Assembly (NCBI GenBank): GCA_963565915.1
Contig: OY751493.1
Span: 1,674,001 to 1,738,000 of the forward strand
DNA from: Entoloma clypeatum
Taxonomy: Eukaryota; Basidiomycota; Agaricomycetes; Agaricales; Entolomataceae
Reading direction: 5' to 3'
Length of the DNA: 64,000 bases
Each line of letters starts with the position of its first letter. The stretch's first letter is position 1. The position numbers and the translations under genes are program-made. Under the pieces are notes generated by a model. That model made no database searches, was not told where the DNA came from, and worked only from the letters and a program-made list of their open reading frames with translations. This document shows, piece by piece, positions 22,091 to 33,324 of this stretch.

Positions 22091-22834
22091 GGGTTTATTT
22101 ACATTTGTTTACAAAGATCATAAACAACACTGACTTAATATCAATCAATGTGTTGTCCAAATGTTGTCCAGCACTCACGAACATTGACACATGACGCACT
22201 CCCAGTTCTTTCCTCCTCCCCTTGACCATAAACAGGCCAAGGGTTCTTTTAATTGATTTCAAGCTACCAATGAGTCATTTTCCCTCCAAAATCCGCTTTT
22301 TTGGTCATATCCTTTCTCTATGGATGTTTTTGTCTGTCTGGGTGATTTTTCTCATGATAGAAAGCTCAATTACCTCTCCCCAACATGAATATATTATAGA
22401 ATGAAAGTGCATCCAGTCCTATGGGCAGGAGAGGTAAGAATCTCGTGTTGTGGCATGTCCTTCTCCTCCTTCCTCCCTGTTTGATCATTTTTTTGATTTA
22501 GAACCCTCAGAGGAGAGCTTCATAATGTCTCAGATAACATTATATTAGCCTACAGAGCAATTCATTCATGTATATATACCTAAAAGAAATACATAAATAG
22601 CTGGGGAGAGGAGGATCAACTTAGGATATGACCAAAAAAGCGGATTTTGGAGGGAAAATGACTCACTGGTAGCTTGAAATCAATTGAAAGAATCCTTGGC
22701 CTGTTTATGTCAAGGGGAGGAGGAAAGAACTGGGAGCGTGTCGTGTGTCAATGTTCGACGACATTTGGACGACACATTGATTGATATTAAGTCAGCGTTG
22801 TTAATGATCTTTGTAAACAAATGTAAATAAACCC
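22091..22834. mobile_element. Foldback element, about 220-bp arms
   Basis: The left arm 22091-22312 (GGGTTTATTTACATTTG onward) is matched in inverted orientation by 22626-22834, with scattered substitutions. The loop is about 310 bp. No coding capacity in arms or loop. Probably a non-autonomous DNA transposon; no target duplication assigned. Confidence 0.75.
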
Positions 22835-22835
22835 A

Positions 22836-22943
22836 GCCCCTCACAAGCTTGTTCGCGTTTTTAGGTTTGTTTGTAGTGCACGTGTTAAGGATGAACCAAA
22901 TAATGAGGTAATACATATATAGCATAGTCAAGCTTGTCGAGGG
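22836..22943. mobile_element. Small MITE, CCCTC.ACAAGCTTG termini, copy B
   Basis: Reverse-orientation copy of 11031-11147, ending CCCCTCACAAGCTTG and CAAGCTTGTCGAGGG. It directly abuts the foldback element, so the two may form one composite unit or share an insertion hotspot. Confidence 0.6.
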
Positions 22944-23074
22944 ATACTTTGCATTCTACTTTTAAATAAAACAAGTCTTATATAATCAGTGCTGCTTGGA
23001 CAAAAAAAAATTAAATGTTGATACTTTACATAAAAACCGCCACCCAGGTTGAACCCGCTCGTTATGCATTAAAG

Positions 23075-25157
23075 TTATGCCTCGACTTCTGACCAGTCAC
23101 TTCCTGTATCCCCGTCGGTGTCGCGTTTAGCCGGTTCGGCGTCTGGGGGTGTGGAAAGGAGGAAGGTGTCAACTCCGTCGGACGCTGGCGCCTCGGCCCA
23201 AAACCCCTTCATGGTGGCCTCTGATACTGTGAGTAATGATGGTGAAGATGGATTTGTCACGGTTTCGACAGAGCACAAGGAAACCTCTGTGGGTTCCGCC
23301 TTGAGATGAGCTGTGTCGGAAATCGGGGTGCCAGTGGCCGGCGCGGAGTCGAACACCGCAGAGATAGGACCAAAGGCGTCATTTGCAGGAGAGCCCGAAC
23401 CGGACTTGAGGGATGTCGATGAAGCTGGATAGGACGAGGTCTTGATAGCAGCCACAATGGACTCGGAGACTTCTGTCACAGGCTGTGCGATTTCGACAGG
23501 ACGGTCTTCTTGCGAGGCTCTAGCCTTCCAGCACCCTTCCACTTCTCTCTCGAGCTCTCCAAGCGCCAACTCAACTCTTTCTATGACCCTTCTCCTTTTG
23601 CTTCTGACGTTATCATCTCCAAAGCTCTCCACGGCATCTAGTTGCGCAATCAACGAACCAAGCGCCTGCTCGTAGAAGCGGACCGGATGGTTCTGCGCGG
23701 TATAGGAAAGGCGCGATGCAGCCGAGGTTTCAGTGCCGGAGGAGGCAGGGCTTCCAGAATGGGTACGTGTGTTCTGGTTGAAATCAAGGTGAGAAGGGAA
23801 AGTGAAATCGGACTCGAGGGCCACAAAGGCGGATTCAATATTGTATATTTGATTCATCGCCTTCACGACATCAAAGGATGTGGCAGTAGCCCGTGTCTGA
23901 ACACTAGTCTCATTAGCTTTTTCCTTTCCTTTCCTGTCGCCTGTGGGCAGCGATGTAGATGATGTGATCGACGAGGGAAACTCGGTGGTATCCTGGAGAG
24001 AAGCGATGAGGGCGTGAATGGTATCCCTGACTTCGGATTCATCGTCGTCGTTAAGGCGAGCTTCTAGTTCAGCCTTCAACGACGATTCAACCGCGACTGG
24101 AGCGTTAGGCGAAACCGGCAGCGAGTTATTCGCCTGACAAGTTGAGGATGTCAAGTCAAGAGGTAACAGTCAAAAAAGTGAATTTACCTGTTGCTCCGTC
24201 TTTGCGCCTGATGGAGAAACAATCGCCGGCGTGAAGGCAGATTGCTGTAGAGAATCCTTGAGAATAGCGAGGGGGGATGGTTGAGAGGAACCCGGTTCTC
24301 CAGAGGGCGTTGCCTGCGATTGACGATCGAAGGCTTTCAGAAAGGCGGCCAACACGTCTCGAACCACCCCGGCAATGTCTTGAGGCTTTGTAGCCGACTG
24401 CTGTGGAGGATTCTCGTTCAATGAAACATGATCATGAGCCAAAATGTTATTCAATAGTTCTTGTATGTCGACTTCCGGATACTGTGGAGTCTTCGAGTGC
24501 GGGGAACCTCCATGGTGGCCGAATAAATCGTTGAAGAGGTTTTGCAAACTAACTTCCGTCTCAAGGTTGGGTTGAGTAGAAGACTTCTGACAAGAGAGGG
24601 CCATTAATTCGTGATGGGCGAGAGAACCTGACACGCGAAACGTACCTCTCGAGGGGACAACCGCGGACAGGGGTCCACAATTGTATATTTGCCACACTGG
24701 CTACGATGAGGATCGCAGGTCGACGGAACCTTGGCTAAATATCAACATGCGATTTGCATATATATTGGATCGAGCAACCTACTTTCCAGCTTGGGATCGG
24801 GTTACCAGACTGAGAGCGGCAGCGGGTTACCTCCGGTTGTGCGGGGATGGGGGCGAAGAATTTCGCAGAGTGGACAGCTTCTTGGGCCTGATGACGGCGA
24901 AGAATCTCCTCATCTCGGACCTGGTGGCGAAGAGGTTCACATGCACCGGTGTTGCAGCCGCCGGGAGTGCGTGAATGGAGCAATCGACGTTCCTGTTTGC
25001 GAAGCTGAAGGGCCCCCAAGCGCCTGATAAGGACTGCCTCTTCTTGCTGGAGGGCTATATATTCGGCCTCTGCTTGCCTAGCGGCAGCAGCGAGGTATCT
25101 CTGAGGAGGGGAAGTGAAGGGTTGATAGGTTTGGACGAGGGGAGAGTAGAAGAACAT
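23075..25157 (-). CDS. BAG-domain Hsp70 co-chaperone
   Basis: Exons (minus): 25157-24783, 24729-24646, 24586-24188, 24133-23075; all introns (53-59 nt) are phase 0; 638 aa. The start (MFFYSPLVQTYQPFTSP) is chosen because an in-frame upstream Met would only add poorly conserved residues. The N terminus has an Ala/Glu/Arg helix (RQAEAEYIALQQEEAVLIRR). The BAG domain (residues about 370-480) runs from VKAMNQIYNIESAFVALESD to RFYEQALGSLIAQLDAVESF and a basic helix SKRRRVIERVELALGELERE. BAG domains bind the Hsp70 ATPase domain and promote nucleotide exchange. The tail is acidic (DTGSDWSEVEA). Client or localisation is not evident. It ends the repeat island: the stop lies 131 bp from the last MITE. 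Confidence 0.82.
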
Positions 25158-25330
25158 TTCGAGGATGCATGAGAGAGTGGAAAGATTCGCGTTTATATAG
25201 GCGCGACTCTGTGAACGCGCGTCCAACGCGTCAGCGTGCGCAGCTTCGCGTTACTTTGTAGAATCTTCACGAATCTTCCATGATATTATTGATTGAATAA
25301 CTTAGCTAATACAAAATTGGTCATCGTATC

Positions 25331-27036
25331 TTAAGCGTGCTGATAAATCTTGACGCTCTGGATTTCCCAGTCTGGCAACTTGTCAGCGACGACGAGAAAC
25401 AGACCCACTTCGATACTCACAGGCTTGCCGAAGCGCTTCACCATTCGCCGTCACGAATGCTTGGCATGTCGAGTACCCAGTTCGTTGAGCACAGCTCTGT
25501 TCTTGTCCAGGGATACCAGTCCCATCCCACACGGATCCTGCCCAGTCCCCACTGATCATATGTAGAATCAGTCAGACGTTCCACCCATTTCGTGATCACA
25601 AAACTCACCATAACGTGGTGTCGAAAATTACCGTATGATCCTTGAAAAATCCGAACGGATCACATCCACTGGCAGGCCACCTTGCCTGTGCCAACCCCCA
25701 TGTGTCTGGATTCGGCACACCTGCGACAAGATCTGCTGGTTCAGACCCACTCGGGAAGAAGTAGACCGCAATTCCGGAAGCGTCCCATCTCACTACGTAA
25801 CGTCAGGCAAACTGATTATCTGGCACAATTGCACGAACTCACTGGAGTAGGTGCCTCCCCCGTTGTTGTTGAATGCGGCTCCGAACGATTGATTTGAGCT
25901 TGACCGTATACCACAACCCTGGTTGCCGGTCGTCAAGGCAGCGCAGTCGGTTCCGCCAACGATACTGCCCGAGATTGCCAGGCTGTTTGTATTAGTCGTC
26001 GAAAGGGTACAGCCAGGATTGGTGTGGATCGTTGCTTGGTTGTTCGTGTAGTCGTGCACGCCTTCAATGATGTCTATCTCTCCATTGTTGGGCCAGTTTG
26101 GGCCTAGAAACCACGAAAAGTTGTCAATCCCTACATGGGAGAACGGCAGGTGGTGATGTACCATTTGTCCAGAATGCTCTGCCATGGAAATGGTCAGAGT
26201 CGTACACATTTTTGGGATAAAGCGACTTACGGCCAGACGCCGCAGCCACTTGGCATGTGTGCAGCTTTCATGACGAACAACCCCCCGTTGAAACTCGACT
26301 TGGTAGTGATGCGGACACTTTGCCTGTTGTTCTGAACGCTGGGAGTCGTTTCCACACGCATGATTGCATGTCCCGCTTCGTTTACTTCCAGAAGGCCACT
26401 CGACCGCTGCAAGGAAATTGTTTTAGATAAAGAATGGGGACCGTCATCGTGTCCGTCTTACCGCGGTGCCCTCATCAACATATTGAACGAGTCCTAAACA
26501 ATCTGGTTAGATGCCGGCAAAATATGCGTGGAACACCAACCATGGGTAGGATCTGTACCAGTAAAGAATGACCAGCCGTCGTAGAAATCATGACCTGCCT
26601 GGAGTTAAACACCAATAAATCGAATACTTATTCGTGATTGGTTGCTGGCGAAACTTACATGAGATTCCACCAACTTCCATGGGGAGGTGGTCGTTCCGGT
26701 AGTAGAGGGACCTGCGCTCGTCGTGGGCTTCGTTCCACTCGATGGACTACGCGAAGTACTGGTCGGCCCACGAGACGTTGTACCATTTCCAGTCCCACCA
26801 AGGCCGCCCGGTCTTCCGGATTTGCAATAGATGACATGTTGCGTGTTGGAGCTACTGGGTTGCGAGACTAGCACGCCGCCAAACGCCACACGGAGGTCGC
26901 GAGCCAGGCTTCTCGTGTGCTTGATGGCAACCCCGTGGATCTTCTGAAAGGCGCGTGGCACGAGACTCGCAGAAACTGGGCAGACGTCGGCAATGAGAAT
27001 GACGAGGCCAAGGGGGAGGGATTTGAGGAGAATCAT
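25331..27036 (-). CDS. Secreted glycoside hydrolase family 16 (endo-beta-glucanase type)
   Basis: Nine exons (minus): 27036-26659, 26598-26541, 26493-26462, 26406-26231, 26178-26162, 26103-25843, 25792-25609, 25551-25421, 25371-25331; 425 aa. Signal peptide MILLKSLPLGLVILIADV, then a Gly/Ser/Thr linker, then the GH16 domain: HDFYDGWSFFTGTDPTHG, a GCGVWPAFWT segment, and the catalytic core NNGEIDIIEGVHDYTN, in which the two Glu of EIDIIE are nucleophile and acid/base. It ends TLCGDWAG and YWEIQSVKIYQHA. The family cleaves beta-1,3(4)-glucans and remodels or degrades cell wall. Exon 5 is only 17 nt. Substrate choice within GH16 cannot be told from sequence alone. Confidence 0.9.
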
Positions 27037-27428
27037 CCAAGGAAAGCAGCGTTAGGGAACGTGTATGGGTCGTGATAAATATTAAGAAAGGGGAATGAGT
27101 CGTTGAGAGCTGCTGAAAGAGAACAAAGGCACAGCCGTGAGTCAAGACAAGCTTGAGTTGAGTGTAAAGAATAGCTGAAGGGGAAGGAAAGTTGGTCGCC
27201 AACAAGCTGACTCTTAAAGGAATCCTGAACAAAAAAAAAGGGTTCCTCAGACTGGCTGCGTGAAGGCGAGGTCTTGGCGATCCCTTGAAAGGAGTTGTAC
27301 TCGAAGAACATGAGGAATCTGCACGATAAAAAGATGATCATGATGGCGCAGGAACGATCGTGGAACGTGTGGTACGGCGAGCATAATAAGTATATAATAC
27401 CCAAAAAAAAATTGGCTAATAGTGTCTA
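27037..27428. promoter_or_regulatory. Upstream region of the GH16 gene
   Basis: 392 bp between the GH16 start and the VAC8 stop. It must contain the GH16 promoter (minus strand) and the VAC8 3' UTR. No TATA box or other defined site is claimed. Confidence 0.5.
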
Positions 27429-29831
27429 TCAACGATTGGGTGCGAAAGCCTCTCGAACACTTCGTCTTAACTCTTCATGATCACGTCCAGTCGAACTCGC
27501 CACCGATGACCCGGGTTGCATATGAGAGCCAGCAACACTGGAGGGAATCAAACCATCGGCATCGCCGTCAACAAACTCCAAGATCCGCCTCGCAAGCAGT
27601 TGTATCTCTCCTTGACCATCACCGGCCTCTGTGTCATGCTCAGAGTGTACATGAGAACGATGAGACCTTGGTGTGCCGACAGATGATGCCGGGGTCGATG
27701 CCCGTGAGCTGGACAAGTTGCGGATGTTCGGAATAAGAAGGTTGGAATTACGGATGTTGTTGATCAATTGAGGATCTGCAAGAGCGTGTAAGGTACAAAA
27801 AGCGAGTTATTCAAGGTCTTGTTACCTCCAGATTCAAGTAACTGAACAATTGTCCACACAGCGATGTGCTGGAAGGTAGCATCCGGGCTGCTAAGAAAAC
27901 GGAAAAGGTATTTGTGCATGCCACCATCGGGTTTGTCCCACACATCATTAAAAGCAGAGTAGTCATCAGTAGGGCTCCGGCCATCTAATAGCAATTGGAA
28001 AACATATTCCGCGACGCGAATGATTGACAGACATACCTTTCGATGACAGGTTTCCAAGAGCCGCAGCACTGTTACCTTGTACCTCTGAACTCGGCGAGTT
28101 CGTCAAGGGAATCAGCACTTCACAGATTCCCATCTCCAACAATTGGCCTTTCAACTCGTCTGGAAAATAGTTAGAAAAGCTGCGGGAAATCACGATCTTT
28201 TGCCTGCCATACCACTCAAGGCTAGGACTGCTACGCAAGCAGTCATCTCACTCTGAACATTCATCGGCACCTCCAGAACCAATTCTTTGATAGATTGAAC
28301 AGCTCCGGCTTCCACAATAGCGGTCTTGTTCTTCTCAGAACTCGCAGCAAGGTTACGAAGGGTGGAGATAGCGTGGCATTGGACTTCTTCGTTATCTTTG
28401 AAGGAAAGAAGGTTGATCAACGGCTGAAGAAAGCCAGATTCGATGATGGGTGACTCGTTCTGAGGGTGGATAGACACGTTCCGCACGCAAGCAGCGGATG
28501 AAAGAATTAGCGGTAGATACGTTGATTGCAGAAGGCGGAGAAGCGGCGTGAGACCATCCGCCTTGACAATGTCTAGTTGGTACTTCTCTGGAAGAAACGA
28601 GTTTTTTTGAATCTGAATACGATTCAAGGCACGCAGACTGCTTACCATCACTTGCTAAATTTCGCAGCGCCAGGGCAGCTTGACATTGAACCTTCAAACT
28701 TGGGCTATCCATCAACATGACGAGACTTGTCACCAGCTTCGGTTCGCTCTGCGCCAGCTTCTTCCGATTTATCCCTGTAGAAGTATTTGAGCAATTGCTT
28801 GACAGTATGAGAAGGAACCGACCATCAACAGCAATGTTGCTGAGCGCGGTGGTGCAATAATATTGTACGTCCGTATCTGGTGAGTTGAGCAAGCTCACTA
28901 ATACGGGTATTGCGCCGGCATTTACGAGCTGTTGTCGGTTCTCGTCTTCAGGGTAGTTAGGTTCTTGAGCTTTCAGATGCATGGCAGATAATCTGCTTAC
29001 CAGAATGTGTCATATTAAGTAAAGCTCCTGTCGCGTTTCTCTGCACACGCATATCTTTCGACCGAGCCAGTCGAGTCAGAGGCACCAAAGCACCCGATTT
29101 TGCAATCTTAGTCTTGTTGTCGTCTACAAGATAGTCATGTTATGAGGGTCCAAACAAAGAGTCCAGGTGTTATGAGTACCATGGGTGGCAAGATTCGTGA
29201 CGCAACCAACAGCATTACATTGCACCTCGACGTTAGGACTTAGCATCTGGCGGATCAATGGTTCGAGGCCCCCCAATTTGACGATGAGAAGCTTGTTATC
29301 AGCTATATTAAGAAGACGTAGTATCACACTTGATAGGAAACACGTAACACCGCGCTTACTGTTGACAGCCAAATTACCAAGTGCAGCACTTGCAGCCCGT
29401 TGAACTTCGGTGTCGTGGCTGCTGAGGAGGAAGAGAATAGGGTCGAGCGTGTCGCGGCCGACAGGGCGGACCTCTTTCTCTGTTATTTCTGCGAAAGCCA
29501 ATGCCGCACTGCGTTGCAGGTCGACATTATCGGAAAACGAAAGTGTTGTTAACGCAGATAGTGGTGATCCGGTGAAGAAGTTGGTGGTTGTTCTGTCTGT
29601 ACGAGTGCGTGGATGTAAATCGAAAGCCGAAACGATGTTTTGGCAACATACTCTCAAGATATTGAAGCAGTTCTGCCACGGCCTCCCGTTCGTTCTCAAG
29701 GAGCAGCGGTTCGTATGACTGGGACCTCCGCCCTTGAACTGCAACAGTCAAGTGTTGTCAGTGAGGCGAGGTCGATCCGCGTGGAAGAATTTCGTACAGC
29801 ATGATTCGCAGCAGCTGCTGACGTTGCCCAT
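27429..29831 (-). CDS. VAC8: Vac8-type armadillo-repeat vacuolar protein
   Basis: Eleven exons (minus): 29831-29798, 29738-29652, 29596-29360, 29302-29180, 29123-29001, 28945-28823, 28774-28646, 28587-28213, 28159-28037, 27984-27826, 27775-27429; every intron is phase 1; 619 aa. The start [12 protein letters not shown] gives Gly2 for N-myristoylation and four Cys for palmitoylation, the known anchors of Vac8 in the vacuole membrane. Armadillo repeats follow without a break (for example [52 protein letters not shown]). Vac8 serves vacuole inheritance and fusion, nucleus-vacuole contacts and Atg13-linked autophagy. Starting upstream would bury the lipidation motif, so this start is well supported. 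Confidence 0.96.
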
Positions 29832-30029
29832 AGATCCAGTGAGGTGTGCGAGAGAGAACGATGATAATGAGGAGGGCGTCGGCAAGGGCGGGAGGCGAGA
29901 GGGTGAACCTGCTTGATTAAAATTGAACTCAGACCAAGATGCTTGGTTGTGATGACCGTGGGAGTATGTCATCACGTGCCTCGCTAGATCTGAGATCTGG
30001 ACAGTGGTACATGTGTAAGCTATACAGTA

Positions 30030-32876
30030 TTATACACGAGCCCGCTTGCTACCACGCACGCCAGATCCTCGCCCTCTTCCTGCTCTCGAGTTATTTCCGT
30101 TGAAACTCGTGTATGACCTTTTCCTTTCAGTCAAGTTCGTTGTTTCTGTCCGATGATAACCAGCCTTTTTGCATTCAACATCAAAGGCAGCAAGTAAGGC
30201 ACCGAAATCGGTTGTATCCATGCTCCCGAAAAGTGGGTGCGAGGTCGACCACTTGTTAGCCGTCAAACGAGGTGATGTTATCCCAAATGCCATTCGCGCT
30301 AGCAATCGAGGATCGTCACGTTCAGGGCAGGCACTCAAAATCTCCTCGAGTTTCATAAGATCGACAGCGCTTGTGTCATGAACTTTAAATTCCATAGATT
30401 CGCCAGTGGTACAGAACGTGCATTTCGTGCACATGCCATCGGACACCGCGTCTTCGTATCCAAAGTATTTAGCCAGATTATGCGCAAGGCCTGAAAGGAA
30501 AGTGATTAGTCTGAATAAGGAGTCAATAGAATACTGATTACAGTCGTCGTCAGTCGCAAATCCAATGACTTGACGCAGCTTCTCAATAGCTTCCTCCTCG
30601 CGTTTGAGCATATGAGAATGCATCTCTTGTGCCATTCTTTTGATCTCGTCGGTGCTCTTCGGCAGGCCTTTCAAGACGACATAACGCTAAGATTTTGCAA
30701 ACCTGTTTTAAATGATCGCAAAAGGGATTTTCACGTTGAATATACTTGCCGCCCGCACTTGAGATGCTTTCACATCAATTACTCCTACAACGACAATGGC
30801 ACGACATATCAGGCATGTTCCCTGAAGTCGAACCAGAGACTAACCATCAAGTTCCCAATTGTTGATACGTTTCGCGATTGCAAATCTATCCATGCCGGAT
30901 GCAGAGGCAGCTTCACTTACATCGATCTTCACATGTGCAAGGTTCATCATCTTACAAGAAATGTGATGATGGAATGAAAATATCTGACCTCGTACTTGAT
31001 CCCTTTAGGGCGGCAATGAGCTCTAATGACTGTGGTGACTTTATCCTTGTCCGATGTAATTTTTGCCCAAGCTTGGTTTCGCGGTGTTATCTCATAAACA
31101 GCGTAATAAGGTGTAGTTGCCCGGATGAAACCATAATCAAGCTCTAGTTGGGCATAACACAAGTTAAGCACATTTTGCTATAGATACTTTCTCAGACGGC
31201 ATAATTTTATGAAGCTCCCTGGGCTCACCTTGATGTCATACCTAGACAAAAAGCGAGGCTGTTAACATTCATGTCATCTATGGTAGATGGTAAAGATACA
31301 CACTCTTTTTGCTGTTTGTAATGATTGAAATCTAGCGTGCCATCTGCTGCAGGTCCCTTTAAAGCGACTTCCTGCAACCAAAGCTGAAGGTCTCTCTCAG
31401 AGCAAGTATCGCCACGGCAAAAGCCTTCGAGTATTGGTATATCATGAGGACAAAGGAACATCACGCAAGTAGATGGAAGGCCGTCGCGACCAGCACGGCC
31501 AACTTCTTGGCTGTAGTTCTCCAGTGTTTTGGGCATGTATAAGTGGATAATCTGAGAAGTCTTTTAGAAGGGTTGTTGGAGATGGCCTTGCAGTCTGCAC
31601 ACCTGACGTATATTCGCTTCAAGTAAACTGCATTAAGAGTCTGAAAACAAAGAAGAGAAATGCCTACCTTTGTCGATTCCCATGCCAAAGGCAATCGTAC
31701 AAACAACGATGCCCATCTCTGATTCCATGAAGTCTGACTGAATGGTTGCGCGTTGTTCATTTGGTAAACCGGCATGGTACACAGCAGCTTCAATCCCATG
31801 AGGTAGTAGGCAATTGGCCACGTCCTCCGTATGCCTTTGTAGAGTGACATAGACAATCGAAGGGCCCGAACGGCCACATAAAAGCGGTACAAGGCGATCG
31901 AGCTTCCCTTCGAAAGAGGTTGCCACCTCGACGTTCAACGAAAGGCTGCACGAAAGATGGTTGGGAATGAACCTTAAATGGAAGAAGCACACACTTTGGG
32001 CGGAAGACAGGAGTGCGAAAAACCCCCTCGCGTAGGATATAAAACGATTTGCATATGTCATCGATGACGGGTGGCGTTGCGGTGGCGGTTAGACATAAGA
32101 CGCGCTCGACATTATGTTCCAATGCGAAGCGAGCAATCTTTAAATATTCTGGCCGAAAACTTGCTCCCCACTATGACATTTTAAGTTTCAGCAACTAATC
32201 GAACTTGAAAGGAAGAATGAACCTGAGATATACAATGGGCTTCGTCGACAGAAAGGAGAGAGATCGTCACGCGACTAATCATATTCACAAAGCCCTCGTT
32301 GTTCAGCCTTCGATGAATTGTCAGCGCGTGGAAGGTGAGACAGGCCATTGTAACTACCTTTCAGGGGCCACATAAAGCATTTTTAATGAACCTGACAGAA
32401 CCTCCTGCTTGACGAACGTTGCTTGTTCTTGGCTTAACGTGCTGTCCAGACTAGCGGCTTTGACGCCACGACGGACGAGGGCATCGACTTGATCCTTCAT
32501 GAGGGCGATTAAGGGGGATATAACGAGGGTTAGACCCTGCAGGGTATGGAAGAATTGATGACGTTCATTACGGCGAAATGTGGCTCACGTCGAGACATAA
32601 TGCGGGAATTTGGTATGTTAGGCTCTTTCCGCCTGGAAAAGAAAAAGGGGATGGCTAAGGACATCATGAGAAGTAAGAAGTTTGTGCAGGATCACCTCCA
32701 GTGGGAAAAACCACCAAGGCATTCTCGTTGTCCACCAATAAGCGGGAAATGACCTGTTGACATGAACTGCGTTTTGGACGCGTTGATTCATCTGTTCATA
32801 GACTAACCGCTTCTTGAGAAAGCTTGAATGAGGAGAATCCAAAGACATCCTTCAAGACCTGGCGGGCCCTCTCCAT
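30030..32876 (-). CDS. RecQ-family ATP-dependent DNA helicase
   Basis: Fifteen exons (minus): 32876-32808, 32753-32696, 32632-32589, 32536-32358, 32307-32223, 32170-31995, 31945-31668, 31616-31603, 31551-31304, 31241-31229, 31177-30989, 30950-30845, 30784-30750, 30686-30542, 30490-30030; 699 aa. Motifs in order: [12 protein letters not shown] (Walker A), [15 protein letters not shown] (DEAH plus aromatic loop), [29 protein letters not shown] (motif VI). C-terminal zinc-site cysteines appear in GMCTKCTFC. The tail is [15 protein letters not shown], basic and probably nuclear. RecQ helicases unwind 3'-5' in replication-fork repair and recombination. Exons 8 and 10 are 14 and 13 nt, one intron is 38 nt, and the intron 30687-30749 is GC-AG. 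It is shorter than Sgs1/BLM and has no HRDC domain, so closer to RecQ1/short RecQ types. Confidence 0.93.
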
Positions 32877-33324
32877 TGGAACGAGGCTGCCGTAAGTAAT
32901 TTGTTTTATCGCTGCAGTTCAACTGTTGCAGTGTCGCGTCACGTGAGATGTTGTCGCATTGCTTGCAATCGGCCATCTCCGAGACGACCAAATTGCACCA
33001 GTGCCACGTTGGACGGTGGGCGTCGATGTTGGATATGAACAGCCTCGATCCATCCTTCGTCGACAACCCAATCAGGTGTTCTGTGCGCCATGTTCCCTGC
33101 AGGCAGTTCAGACTCGAGAACCTTTCGATCTAAAGCTGGGCATTCTAACCTTCGAAGCGTGAACCCTTCATTGTCCTTCAGACGTTGGGCTAACAAGTCG
33201 ATCGACGCCCTCCATGCGTCGCCCAAGGCTTCTCAAGATCGTAGAGGGCTAAGATCACGGGTGCCAGTTGATCAAAGGGCTCTGAAGAAAGGCGAGGATC
33301 TGCAGCTGCTCTTTTCCTTGTCTC
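32877..33324. promoter_or_regulatory. Shared upstream region, RecQ and kinase genes
   Basis: 448 bp between divergent starts. Minus-strand frames at 32803-33226 and a plus-strand frame at 33090-33524 are open but lack conserved domains. I treat this as regulatory and 5' UTR sequence, though an unmodelled 5' exon of either gene is possible. Confidence 0.45.

Noticed and set aside
32803..33226. Minus-strand frames upstream of RecQ as possible first exons
   Set aside because: No RecQ N-terminal similarity and no frame-compatible splice to MERARQVLK; treated as divergent promoter.
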